Shown: in pieces, positions 5,900 to 12,743 of the stretch
Layout: every line of letters starts with the position of its first letter
How positions within the stretch are numbered: the stretch's first letter is position 1
Assembly: GCA_023255615.1 (NCBI GenBank)
Contig: JAHFLI010000016.1
Location: forward strand, 1-14,193
Length of the DNA stretch: 14,193 nucleotides
Direction: 5' to 3'
From: Candidatus Woesearchaeota archaeon
Lineage (GTDB): Archaea; Nanobdellota; Nanobdellia; Woesearchaeales; JACQSR01
Made by a program: the position numbers and the translations under genes
The notes under the pieces: model-generated
Database searches by the model: none
What the model was told of the DNA's origin: nothing
What the model saw: only the letters and a program-made list of their open reading frames with translations

Positions 5900-7003
5900 A
5901 TGGTTATCAAAACAATAACGGCGAAAGAACTTGAGCAACGTGCAGATCCTTCCGTCCTTATCCTCGATGTTCGGGAGAAGGATGCATTCGATGATTGGCA
6001 CATTCCCGGTGCGATAAACATTGATGTTTCCAAAGATATGAAGGAAGGTAAATTTACTGACGCCATGGAAAAGTTAAAAGACCTTCCGATAGAAAAAAAG
6101 ATTATCACCGTATGTAATAAAGGCATGACGGCACATAATGCGTCATTAGTTCTTGATTCAATGGGGTATCAAACGGAAGTTCTTGAGCACGGTATGACTG
6201 GATGGAATACGCTGTGTATTTCTGGAGAAATTATCCACGAACAAGATCTCGTTATTGTTCAAATTGCACGAATGGGAAAAGGATGTCTCTCGTACATCGT
6301 TATTTCTCCATCAACAACAGAAGCACTCGTTATTGATCCTTCGATATTTACCGATGAATATCTCGATAGAGTAAACGAATACGGCGCCATGATCGGCAAA
6401 GTTCTCGAAACGCATGTTCACGCTGATCACCTTTCGGGCGCCCAGGAATTATGTGAACGAACGAATGCAGAATATTTTGCGTCAAGTGATGATATTAAGA
6501 CCATAAAAAACGATGTGAAAAAAATGAGCAGCATCGAGATGGGAAACAACAAAATAGAAATACTTCGTACTCCGGGCCATACTGAAGGGAGTGTTTGTTA
6601 TCTGCTCAATACGTACCTCTTTACGGGCGATACTCTTTTTTTAGACGGTGTTGGCAGACCGGATCTGGGCAAAACAAAAGAAGAAATGGACACATCTGCT
6701 CATGCATTATTTCATTCTCTTGAAAAAATAAAGCAATTGGACGAAAAAGTCATCGTTCTTCCTGCACACGTTCCTATGGTACAAAAAATTCCTCAAACAA
6801 AATCACTAGGGGAAGTAATAAAAGACAATAAATCATTACACACTTCATCTGAAGAAGAATTTGTTCATCATATTCTTTCAACATTGCCGATTCCTCCTCC
6901 GCATTATCATCAAATCAAACAAATGAATCTCGCATTGGTGCGCGCTGATCGAGAAACTGCACAGAAGCTTGAGTTTGGGCCAAATCGCTGTGCAACAGGG
7001 TAA
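5900..7003 (+). CDS. rhodanese–metallo-beta-lactamase fusion, persulfide dioxygenase-like
   Basis: The 367-residue protein joins two domains. Residues 1-105 are a rhodanese domain (ILDVREKDAFDDWHIPGAIN at 21-40) with catalytic Cys72 in VCNKGMT. Residues about 115-300 are a metallo-beta-lactamase domain with ETHVHADHLSGA (170-181), TPGHTEGS (224-231), FTGDTLFLDGVGRPDLG (241-257) and LPAHVPM (287-293). The metal ligands expected for ETHE1-like persulfide dioxygenases are present: His172, His227 and Asp244. The tail ends in FGPNRCA, which I recall from related fusions. Likely roles are oxidation of glutathione- or other low-molecular-weight persulfides and sulfane-sulfur transfer in the cytoplasm. 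The domain order (rhodanese first) is opposite to the better known dioxygenase-rhodanese fusions. ATG 5900 follows a TATA box by 26 nt. A simple hydrolase of the glyoxalase II type is less likely given GRPDLG. Confidence 0.9.
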   Translation: MVIKTITAKELEQRADPSVLILDVREKDAFDDWHIPGAINIDVSKDMKEGKFTDAMEKLKDLPIEKKIITVCNKGMTAHNASLVLDSMGYQTEVLEHGMTGWNTLCISGEIIHEQDLVIVQIARMGKGCLSYIVISPSTTEALVIDPSIFTDEYLDRVNEYGAMIGKVLETHVHADHLSGAQELCERTNAEYFASSDDIKTIKNDVKKMSSIEMGNNKIEILRTPGHTEGSVCYLLNTYLFTGDTLFLDGVGRPDLGKTKEEMDTSAHALFHSLEKIKQLDEKVIVLPAHVPMVQKIPQTKSLGEVIKDNKSLHTSSEEEFVHHILSTLPIPPPHYHQIKQMNLALVRADRETAQKLEFGPNRCATG

Positions 7004-7014
7004 GATCCGTAACA

Positions 7015-7022
7015 TTTAAATA
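7015..7022 (+). promoter_or_regulatory. TATA box of vapBC
   Basis: TTTAAATA is centred about 27 nt before the vapB ATG at 7046. It runs directly into the tandem hexamers. Confidence 0.5.
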
Positions 7023-7050
7023 TAGCTATACCTATAACTATAACTATGAC
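7021..7050 (+). repeat. five tandem TATNNC hexamers over the vapB start
   Basis: Five consecutive 6-bp units read TATAGC, TATACC, TATAAC, TATAAC and TATGAC; the last contains the vapB ATG. The first two units also form the palindrome TATAGCTATA. The array fills the gap between the TATA box and the start codon, so it is a candidate operator for the VapB ribbon-helix-helix-type protein, which would bind side by side. It may also vary in unit number by replication slippage. Confidence 0.6.
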
Positions 7051-7246
7051 AACGACCATCGCCGTACGAGAGAGTACAGTTCAATTGCTGAACAGATTGA
7101 AAAAAGAGTTTGGCACAACAAGCCTTGATGAAACGATCATAAAAATAGTTCAGAAAGTTGAGGGATTGCCAAAAAGCAGGTTTGGATCTCAACCTAAATT
7201 AAAATCGTTTACGGAGAAAGAACGAGCACAATTCCATGAGCTTTGA
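7046..7246 (+). CDS. vapB: VapB-like antitoxin
   Basis: The 66-residue product starts with a short strand (TTTIAVRESTVQLLNRLKKE) followed by helices (TSLDETIIKIVQK), as in archaeal VapB antitoxins with a ribbon-helix-helix-like DNA-binding domain. The C-terminal part, SRFGSQPKLKSFTEKERAQF at about 44-63, matches the 'FG..+..+.FT..ER..FH' toxin-binding tail of this group. It overlaps vapC by 11 nt, and its promoter carries the tandem hexamers. It should neutralise the PIN toxin and repress the operon. Confidence 0.85.
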   Translation: MTTTIAVRESTVQLLNRLKKEFGTTSLDETIIKIVQKVEGLPKSRFGSQPKLKSFTEKERAQFHEL

Positions 7247-7619
7247 GTATGTTATTGATACCTATGCCTGGATAGAATATTTTAAGGGGTCGAAACAAGG
7301 AAAAATCGCGCTGCAATATATCGAAAGGGGAAATTCCATTACTTCCGCAGTAACCATAGCAGAACTTGCTTATAAATATCAAAGAGAAAAAAAGAGTTTT
7401 AACGAGGATTATCATTTTATTCTTTCCATCTCCAAGATTCAAGACGTAACGAATGAAATTGCAAGAATGGCAGGAGAATTAAACGCTGAAAATAAGGAAA
7501 AGATACACAACTGGGGCATGGCAGACTCCATAATTCTTGCAACTGCGAAGAGGTTTAATGTAAAGGTCGTTACGGGGGATAGTCATTTTAGAAGTCTCAA
7601 CTCAATTATGATTGCATAA
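7236..7619 (+). CDS. vapC: VapC PIN-domain ribonuclease toxin
   Basis: The 127-residue protein is a single PIN domain. The metal-binding acidic residues are in place: Asp8 in YVIDTYAWIEYF, Glu43 in TIAELA, Asp97 in GMADSIILATA and Asp115 in VVTGDSHF. Family knowledge makes it a Mg2+/Mn2+-dependent RNase, usually acting on tRNA or rRNA, blocked by VapB. All four acidic residues being intact suggests a functional toxin. It overlaps vapB and has no clear Shine-Dalgarno sequence, so translation is probably coupled to vapB. A long minus-strand frame opposite it is a shadow. Confidence 0.93.
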   Translation: MSFEYVIDTYAWIEYFKGSKQGKIALQYIERGNSITSAVTIAELAYKYQREKKSFNEDYHFILSISKIQDVTNEIARMAGELNAENKEKIHNWGMADSIILATAKRFNVKVVTGDSHFRSLNSIMIA

Positions 7620-7650
7620 CTACTTTTCATCTCGGCCAAATAAAAATAAG

Positions 7651-7658
7651 TTTAAATA
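7651..7658 (+). promoter_or_regulatory. TATA box of the antiporter gene
   Basis: TTTAAATA is centred 40 nt before the ATG at 7695, so a leader of about 14 nt is predicted, unlike the leaderless neighbours. The leader holds purine-rich AAGAGAG 4 nt before the ATG, a possible weak ribosome site. Confidence 0.5.
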
Positions 7659-7694
7659 CCCCTACTTCTTCAGAAAACACAAAAAAGAGAGCAC

Positions 7695-9461
7695 ATGATC
7701 AGTTTTATTCAAGAATTTGCCGTATTATTCCTCGTTATCGTAGGATTATCTTTCCTGATTAAGCTCCTCAAGCAGCCTATTATCATTGCATATGTTATCG
7801 CTGGATTTATTTTCTCTTTTTACATTGCGCAAGCAGGATTTGATACCGAACAGATCATCATTCTCTCTGAGCTCGGCATTACCTTTATGCTTTTTTTAAT
7901 GGGTTTAGAATTTGATCTCAACAGTTTGAAGTATATCGGAAAAGATCTTTTTTTCACCACGTTATTACAATCGGTCATTTTCTTTATCGTTGCATTTATC
8001 CTCTCACTCTTTTTCCACTTTACCTGGTGGGAACGATTTTATTTGTCTATTCTCTTCATGTTCAGCAGTACCTTATTTGTTGCCAAATGGCTCGAAGATA
8101 AAAAAGAAACGTCAACACTCCATGGAAAGATTATTCTCGCAACGTTAATTATTCAAGACATTGTCGCAATATTAACAATTACGTTGATTGCGATGTTTCA
8201 ACACTTCTCATTCACGAATTTAATCATGCTTCCCATTCAAGGACTTGCGCTCGTGAGTATTGGTTTTATTCTCGCACGTGTCGCCTTAAACCCCTTATTG
8301 AAATTTGCCAGTAAATATCCAGAATTTCTTTTTGTGCTTAGCTTAGGAGTCTGCTTCCTTTTTGTCGTTATCGCCCCCATTCTTGGTTATTCTACAACGA
8401 TCGGAGCGTTCATTGGCGGAATTACTCTGGCAAACACGATTTACAAACATGATATCTCAGCCCGTCTGAAACCACTTATCGTCTTTTTCAACCTCCTCTT
8501 CTTTGTCAGCTTAGGAATTCAATTGAAATTGGACATTAATATCAATCACGCGATCTTCATCATTCTTCTTTCTCTGTTAACATTTATTGTCAAACCTATG
8601 GTGATTTACATTACGCTCAAAATGCGCGGCTTCGATATGAAAACCTCATTCATTAGTGGATTACAGCTTTCTCAGATTTCTGAGTTTGGTATTATCATTA
8701 TGTTAGGCGGACTTGCCACCGGACAAATCAATCAAGAAATGAGCGTTCTTGCCATTATCTCTGTCATCGTTACAATGATTCTTTCCTCGTACTATATCAA
8801 GTACGATAAAAAAATCTACAACATCTTTCAATTTAGATTACGACAATTAAATGAGTATTTTAAAGTCAAAGAGAGACAAATGGATCCAGTTGATACCGAT
8901 TGTCACATTATTTTTTTCGGATATTATGAACTTGGGCGAGATATTTACAAGAAACTTGAGGGATTAGGAAAAAAAATCATTGTTATTGAGAATGACCCTG
9001 AGAATATTGAAAAATTGAAACGGGAAGGACACGAGTATATTTACAACTCAGTAAATAATCCTGAATTCTTTAAACAAATTAATTTTAACGGTGTGGAACT
9101 GGTGGTGTCAAGCCTTATCGATATCAACGAAAACAAGATGATTATTAAAAATTTAAAACGAGCAAATCTCAAAGCAATTGCGATTGTGACTGCAAAAACA
9201 TTGCAAGACGCGATGTCGCTGTACCGAGAACAGGCAGATTATGTCATTTGTCCGTCTTATCTGAATGAACAACATGTTTCGGTGTTGCTTGAAGACTTCA
9301 CGAAAGATATTAATAAGATTTTGAGCAAAAAGATTTCTGAGTTGACGAAATTAAAAGAAAAAGAAGGAGAAAAAGTCACCGCAGACTTATTCTGGGATAT
9401 TAACAGTTTCCTGAAAGCGCAGAAACAAGAGATTAAGGACGATAAGAACAACGGCAAGTGA
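7695..9461 (+). CDS. CPA2 cation/proton antiporter with TrkA-N domain (KefB-like)
   Basis: The 588-residue protein has about 12 membrane helices over residues 1-370. CPA2-family marks are present: FLMGLEFDL at 67-75, IIQDIVAI at 152-159 with the transport Asp155, GAFIGGITLANT at 237-248, and the late helix LQLSQISEFGIIIML at 323-337. A linker leads to a TrkA-N/RCK Rossmann domain at about 403-520. It exchanges Na+ or K+ for H+ across the cell membrane; the RCK part normally gates transport by binding NAD(H), nucleotide or a conjugate. The nucleotide loop is altered: FGYYELGRDI (408-417) instead of the usual GxGxxG, so ligand binding may differ. The last ~60 residues are charged, without a TrkA-C domain. 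It is followed closely by the TerC-like gene, which has its own promoter. Confidence 0.93.
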   Translation: MISFIQEFAVLFLVIVGLSFLIKLLKQPIIIAYVIAGFIFSFYIAQAGFDTEQIIILSELGITFMLFLMGLEFDLNSLKYIGKDLFFTTLLQSVIFFIVAFILSLFFHFTWWERFYLSILFMFSSTLFVAKWLEDKKETSTLHGKIILATLIIQDIVAILTITLIAMFQHFSFTNLIMLPIQGLALVSIGFILARVALNPLLKFASKYPEFLFVLSLGVCFLFVVIAPILGYSTTIGAFIGGITLANTIYKHDISARLKPLIVFFNLLFFVSLGIQLKLDININHAIFIILLSLLTFIVKPMVIYITLKMRGFDMKTSFISGLQLSQISEFGIIIMLGGLATGQINQEMSVLAIISVIVTMILSSYYIKYDKKIYNIFQFRLRQLNEYFKVKERQMDPVDTDCHIIFFGYYELGRDIYKKLEGLGKKIIVIENDPENIEKLKREGHEYIYNSVNNPEFFKQINFNGVELVVSSLIDINENKMIIKNLKRANLKAIAIVTAKTLQDAMSLYREQADYVICPSYLNEQHVSVLLEDFTKDINKILSKKISELTKLKEKEGEKVTADLFWDINSFLKAQKQEIKDDKNNGK

Positions 9462-9464
9462 ATC

Positions 9465-9472
9465 TTTAAATA
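9465..9472 (+). promoter_or_regulatory. TATA box of the TerC-like gene
   Basis: TTTAAATA begins 3 nt after the antiporter stop and is centred about 26 nt before ATG 9495. This supports 9495 as the start over the upstream TTG at 9486. Confidence 0.55.
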
Positions 9473-9494
9473 CTTCTTTTGAGCATTGTTTTGT

Positions 9495-10412
9495 ATGGAT
9501 ATCTTATTGATGATTCTGACGGTCATGGGATTGTTTCTCTTTGAAACAATTAGCAGTATTGATAATGCTATTATTAATGCAGAAGTTCTCGGCACCATGG
9601 GAGAAAAATCAAGAAAATGGTTTTTGCTCTGGGGAATGTTATTTGCCGTCTTTATCGTGCGTGGTGTTTTACCATGGCTTATCGTCTGGTTAGCAACGCC
9701 CGGTTTAGGTCCGTTTGAAGCATTAACGGCAACATTCAGCAGCGACCCAAGAATTATGGCCGCAGTAGAAGCCTCTTCGCCATTACTGTTAATTGCCGGA
9801 GGAGTCTTTCTCATCTTTTTGTTCTTTTACTGGCTGTTTATGGAACCAAAAAATTACGGATTGTATGGAGAACGTTTTTTCCATTCGAAAGGGGTCTGGT
9901 TTTTTGCAGTCGTTTCTGTCATTCTGACGATAATTGTATGGCTTGCGTTAGGAAAGAATCCGCTTATGGGTCTTGGCGCAGTCATTGGTTCAACCACCTT
10001 TTTTATTACTCACGGATTTAAAGAAAATGCTGCAGAAAGTGAAAAAATGTTAATGAAAAAAGATCTCTCCGATGTGAGCAAAGTGCTTTACTTAGAAATA
10101 ATTGATTCAACATTCTCCATTGACGGCGTTCTTGGTGCGTTTGCATTTACGCTCTCTGTTCCTTTGATTATCCTTGGAAATGGATTAGGAGCCTATGTCG
10201 TTCGTAGTTTTACCGCAGGGAATATCGATCGCATCAAGAAGTATCGATATTTGAAAAACGGCGCCATGTATTCTATTTTATGTTTAGGAATAATCATGTT
10301 AGTAGACAGTTTTGGATTTCATATTCCGAGCTGGGTTTCTCCCACAGTAACGTTCTTCGTCATTGGATTTTTCTTTTGGAAATCAAATAGGGAAGTTGAA
10401 GGAAAGAAATAA
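9495..10412 (+). CDS. TerC-superfamily (DUF475-like) integral membrane protein
   Basis: The 305-residue protein has about 8 hydrophobic helices. It contains two copies of the TerC-type acidic motif: LFETISSIDNAIINAEVL at 15-32 in the first half and LEIIDSTFSIDGVLGAFAFT at 200-219 in the second, plus GNGLGAYVVRSFT at 228-240. The pair of E..D/S-SID-N/G motifs in membrane helices is the hallmark of TerC relatives, which are linked to metal-ion (Mn2+, tellurite) handling; the DUF475 branch itself has no firm function. ATG 9495 is chosen because of the TATA box spacing; TTG 9486 would add three residues. Its stop codon abuts the stop of the convergent htpX with no gap. The substrate is unknown; metal export from the cytoplasm is an inference from the superfamily. 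Confidence 0.88.
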   Translation: MDILLMILTVMGLFLFETISSIDNAIINAEVLGTMGEKSRKWFLLWGMLFAVFIVRGVLPWLIVWLATPGLGPFEALTATFSSDPRIMAAVEASSPLLLIAGGVFLIFLFFYWLFMEPKNYGLYGERFFHSKGVWFFAVVSVILTIIVWLALGKNPLMGLGAVIGSTTFFITHGFKENAAESEKMLMKKDLSDVSKVLYLEIIDSTFSIDGVLGAFAFTLSVPLIILGNGLGAYVVRSFTAGNIDRIKKYRYLKNGAMYSILCLGIIMLVDSFGFHIPSWVSPTVTFFVIGFFFWKSNREVEGKK

Positions 10413-11312
10413 TCACATCTCCTCCAATCGTTTAATGCGTTCATCAATCGGTGGATGGGTTGAAAAAAGAGTCGTCATCATCCCTTGACCTTTGCGAAAC
10501 GGCACTGAAATAAATAAATGGGCGGTTGCTTTATTCGCTCGATCAACTAATGGATCTGCATCTTTTTTAATTTTTTTCAACGCGCTCGCTAATCCTGGAG
10601 GATACCGAGTCAATAATGCACCATTTGCATCTGCTAAAAATTCTCGTTTTCTACTCAGCGCGAGCTTAATGAGTTGACCAATCAATGGACTAAGAATCGC
10701 AAGGATAAACCCGATCACAATAAGGATCACAGCCGCATTTCCACCTCTGCGTTCATTATCTTTGCCGCCCCACCAAAACATGCGAAGCAGAAAATCGCTC
10801 AGTAATGTAATAACACCGACAAGCACTGCAGCGAGCATCATAAAGCGAATGTCATAATTTTTGATGTGAGACATTTCATGGGCAATAACTCCTTCCAACT
10901 CTTGCCGATTCATTGTTTTCAATAAACCAGTAGTAACAGTTATCGCCGCATGTTCTGGATCTCTTCCTGTCGCAAACGCATTAAGTGCCGAATCATCGAT
11001 CACATACGCTTTCGGCATCGGAATATGAGCAGCAATGGATAGTCCTTCAAGAGTATTGATCAAAAAAGGAAATTCTTTTTTGGTTGCTATTCGTGCACCA
11101 GACATCGATAAAATAAGAGAATCTCCTGAATAATATCCAATAAGAGTATACACCAGAGAAAAAATAACTGCAATAACAACTCCGAAAGAAACAGAACCCG
11201 TTACCACTCCGATGACTCCGCCTAAAATTCCAATGACAATCAAAAATAAAGAAATTAACAGCCCCGATTTAATCTTATTATTCCGAACCTCATCAAACAT
11301 GATCCTCTTCAT
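10413..11312 (-). CDS. htpX: HtpX-type membrane zinc metalloprotease
   Basis: The 299-residue peptidase M48 protein has two N-terminal helices (about 15-35 and 42-60) and the zinc site HEMSH at 145-149, with the third ligand Glu224 in SRKREFLADA. More hydrophobic segments lie at about 157-176 and 193-217. The C-terminus carries FSTHPPIDERIKRLEEM, typical of HtpX. It degrades misfolded membrane proteins, with its active site on the cytoplasmic face. It follows lemA by 6 nt, a well-known pairing. Two starts are possible: ATG 11312, lying in the loop of a small CCTCT/AGAGG inverted repeat, or ATG 11300 four codons later (MFDEVRNNK), which has AGAGG just upstream. The longer form is given here. 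Confidence 0.95.
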   Translation of the reverse strand: MKRIMFDEVRNNKIKSGLLISLFLIVIGILGGVIGVVTGSVSFGVVIAVIFSLVYTLIGYYSGDSLILSMSGARIATKKEFPFLINTLEGLSIAAHIPMPKAYVIDDSALNAFATGRDPEHAAITVTTGLLKTMNRQELEGVIAHEMSHIKNYDIRFMMLAAVLVGVITLLSDFLLRMFWWGGKDNERRGGNAAVILIVIGFILAILSPLIGQLIKLALSRKREFLADANGALLTRYPPGLASALKKIKKDADPLVDRANKATAHLFISVPFRKGQGMMTTLFSTHPPIDERIKRLEEM

Positions 11313-11317
11313 AGAGG
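11304..11317 (-). promoter_or_regulatory. htpX translation-start hairpin and possible Shine-Dalgarno
   Basis: The minus strand reads CCTCT-ATGA-AGAGG: a 5-bp inverted repeat with the first htpX ATG in the loop. Its 3' arm AGAGG lies 3 nt before the second in-frame ATG (11300). The arm could act as a close Shine-Dalgarno for that ATG or be masked by the hairpin. Confidence 0.3.
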
Positions 11318-11318
11318 T

Positions 11319-11870
11319 TTAGAACTGCACCTTAACATTCTTTCGTTCTGTTTCCGTTGCTTCGAAGGGCATTTCTTTGATAAAATTCAGCATGTTCGCA
11401 AAAATGTTGCTCGGAAACATTTGAATTTTATTGTTGAACTCCAAGACAATATCGTTGTAAAACTGTCGTGCATACGCAATTTTATTTTCCGTTCCTGCTA
11501 ATTCCTCTTGAAGCTGCATGAAGTTCTCATTTGCTTTCAAGGTAGGATAATTCTCCGCAACAGCAAACAACGATTTCAATGTATTTGATAACATATTCGA
11601 TGCCTTCGCCTTCTCCGTCATCGTCGTTGCTTTCATAACCGCCGATCGCGCTTGAGTAATATTCTCAAGAACCGTTTTTTCATGCTTCATGTATCCCTTA
11701 ACAGCTTCAACGAGGTTGGGAATCAAATCATTTCGTCGTTTCAATTGGACATCAATTTGTGCAAACGCATTTCGTACTTCATTCCTTAATCTGATCAAAC
11801 TGTTGTACAAGAAAATAACAAAGAGTACAAGTACCGCCACAACAATCCCAACGATAATCCATGGATTCAT
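11319..11870 (-). CDS. lemA: LemA family membrane protein
   Basis: The 183-residue protein has one N-terminal membrane helix (about residues 4-25, IIVGIVVAVLVLFVIFLYN) followed by a cytoplasmic helical bundle. The family core is clear: NEVRNAFAQIDVQLKRRNDL at 30-49, IPNLVEAVKGYMKHE at 50-64 and AENYPTLKANENFMQLQEEL at about 106-125. The molecular role of LemA is not settled; its gene is very often next to htpX, as here, and the two probably form an operon for envelope quality control. Unlike most genes in the window it has a leader and a clear Shine-Dalgarno sequence. Confidence 0.95.
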   Translation of the reverse strand: MNPWIIVGIVVAVLVLFVIFLYNSLIRLRNEVRNAFAQIDVQLKRRNDLIPNLVEAVKGYMKHEKTVLENITQARSAVMKATTMTEKAKASNMLSNTLKSLFAVAENYPTLKANENFMQLQEELAGTENKIAYARQFYNDIVLEFNNKIQMFPSNIFANMLNFIKEMPFEATETERKNVKVQF

Positions 11871-11874
11871 TTTT

Positions 11875-11881
11875 TCACCTT
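11875..11881 (-). promoter_or_regulatory. Shine-Dalgarno sequence of lemA
   Basis: AAGGTGA lies 4 nt before the lemA ATG on the minus strand and fits the archaeal GGTGA consensus. It is the clearest ribosome-binding site in the window. Confidence 0.65.
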
Positions 11882-11902
11882 GAAGTCACGAAGCGAATCC
11901 AG

Positions 11903-11910
11903 TTTAAAAA
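11903..11910 (-). promoter_or_regulatory. TATA-like box of lemA-htpX
   Basis: The minus strand reads TTTTTAAA in an AT-rich stretch, centred about 36 nt before the lemA ATG. It predicts a leader of about 10-12 nt that includes the Shine-Dalgarno sequence. Confidence 0.4.
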
Positions 11911-11944
11911 TATTTACCTTATCAAAAACGAGAAGAGGATAATC

Positions 11945-11951
11945 TTTATAT
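11945..11951 (+). promoter_or_regulatory. TATA box of the methyltransferase gene
   Basis: TTTATAT is centred about 27 nt before the ATG at 11976. It fits a leaderless transcript divergent from lemA. Confidence 0.5.
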
Positions 11952-11975
11952 GGTATTTTAGACTCCTTCATCGGT

Positions 11976-12707
11976 ATGCCTAACTTTGGTGCTCTCACAG
12001 AACAACAATACAAAGATTTCACGAATTCTCCATCCGGCAATCCTTCTTATTATACTCGATTTCATCTGCCTTTGATAGAACATGCACGTGGAAGAACAGA
12101 AAGAGTTTCCCTGGTTGATATTGCCTGTGGATTTGCGCACGAATTGGATTTTTTTCCGAGAGAAGGTCTTGAGATAACGGGAATTGATGTCTCTGATGTT
12201 GTTCTGAAACAAGCAAGAAAACGTCTTCCCCATGTACATTTTATCGAGCACGATGTTCGAGAGATTCGACTTCCTTATAAGCCAGGAAGTAAAGATATCG
12301 GTATCGCAGTCAACGCAATGATCTACGTTCCAGGCAATATGCTCCATATGCTATACCGATCTCTTAAACCGGACGGTGAAGCGGTTGTCAATCTCAGAGA
12401 TGCAAATAATTCATCGAATCAACTATTCTTTAACTATGTTCTTTCAGAAGGGGCGACTTTGAGAGAGATAACTATCACTGTTGAAGGAGAGCGATTCCAT
12501 GTCTTTGCAATTGACTATGCAGGATATCGAGTTGAAGAAGTAAGAGGATTAGGTATGCAGACATATTTTAAGGGACAAGAAGATATAGAAAAACTTATTC
12601 AAGTAAAAGGATTTCACATTGTCGGGCATGAAAAATTTCAATACCCATCTGTTGCAAATCCCAATAATGAAATGGATGTGTTTACATTACAGAAACCAGC
12701 TTCTTAA
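11976..12707 (+). CDS. class I SAM-dependent methyltransferase, substrate unknown
   Basis: The 243-residue protein has a seven-strand Rossmann methyltransferase core. Motif I reads LVDIACGFAHELDFF (46-60), followed by the acidic strand end ITGIDVSDVVLKQARKRLP (67-85), then the post-motif HFIEHDVREIRLP (88-100), NAMIYVPGNMLHMLYRSLKP (113-132) and the strand VVNLRD (137-142). Motif I has Ala and Phe-Ala-His-Glu where most relatives have D.GCG.G, a mild departure that keeps the key glycine. The C-terminal part (YFKGQEDIEKLIQVKGFHIV) resembles the cap seen in small-molecule methyltransferases. The substrate cannot be told from sequence. It lies just before pheS, but each has its own promoter, so a shared role is not implied. 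Confidence 0.85.
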   Translation: MPNFGALTEQQYKDFTNSPSGNPSYYTRFHLPLIEHARGRTERVSLVDIACGFAHELDFFPREGLEITGIDVSDVVLKQARKRLPHVHFIEHDVREIRLPYKPGSKDIGIAVNAMIYVPGNMLHMLYRSLKPDGEAVVNLRDANNSSNQLFFNYVLSEGATLREITITVEGERFHVFAIDYAGYRVEEVRGLGMQTYFKGQEDIEKLIQVKGFHIVGHEKFQYPSVANPNNEMDVFTLQKPAS

Positions 12708-12713
12708 GATACT

Positions 12714-12720
12714 TTTAAAT
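12714..12720 (+). promoter_or_regulatory. TATA box of pheS
   Basis: TTTAAAT is centred 27 nt before the ATG at 12744, only 6 nt after the methyltransferase stop. It supports ATG 12744 as the start of a leaderless pheS mRNA. Confidence 0.5.
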
Positions 12721-12743
12721 ACATCTCCAAAACAATCTGCTCT

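Noticed and set aside
7021..7050. Short tandem repeats as a CRISPR-like array
   Set aside because: Units are 6 bp with no spacers; a promoter or operator repeat is the better reading.
9257..9814. 185-codon minus-strand frame across the antiporter/TerC-like junction
   Set aside because: It lies opposite two clear membrane-protein genes and spans the promoter between them; its Ser/Ile/Lys-rich product resembles no family.
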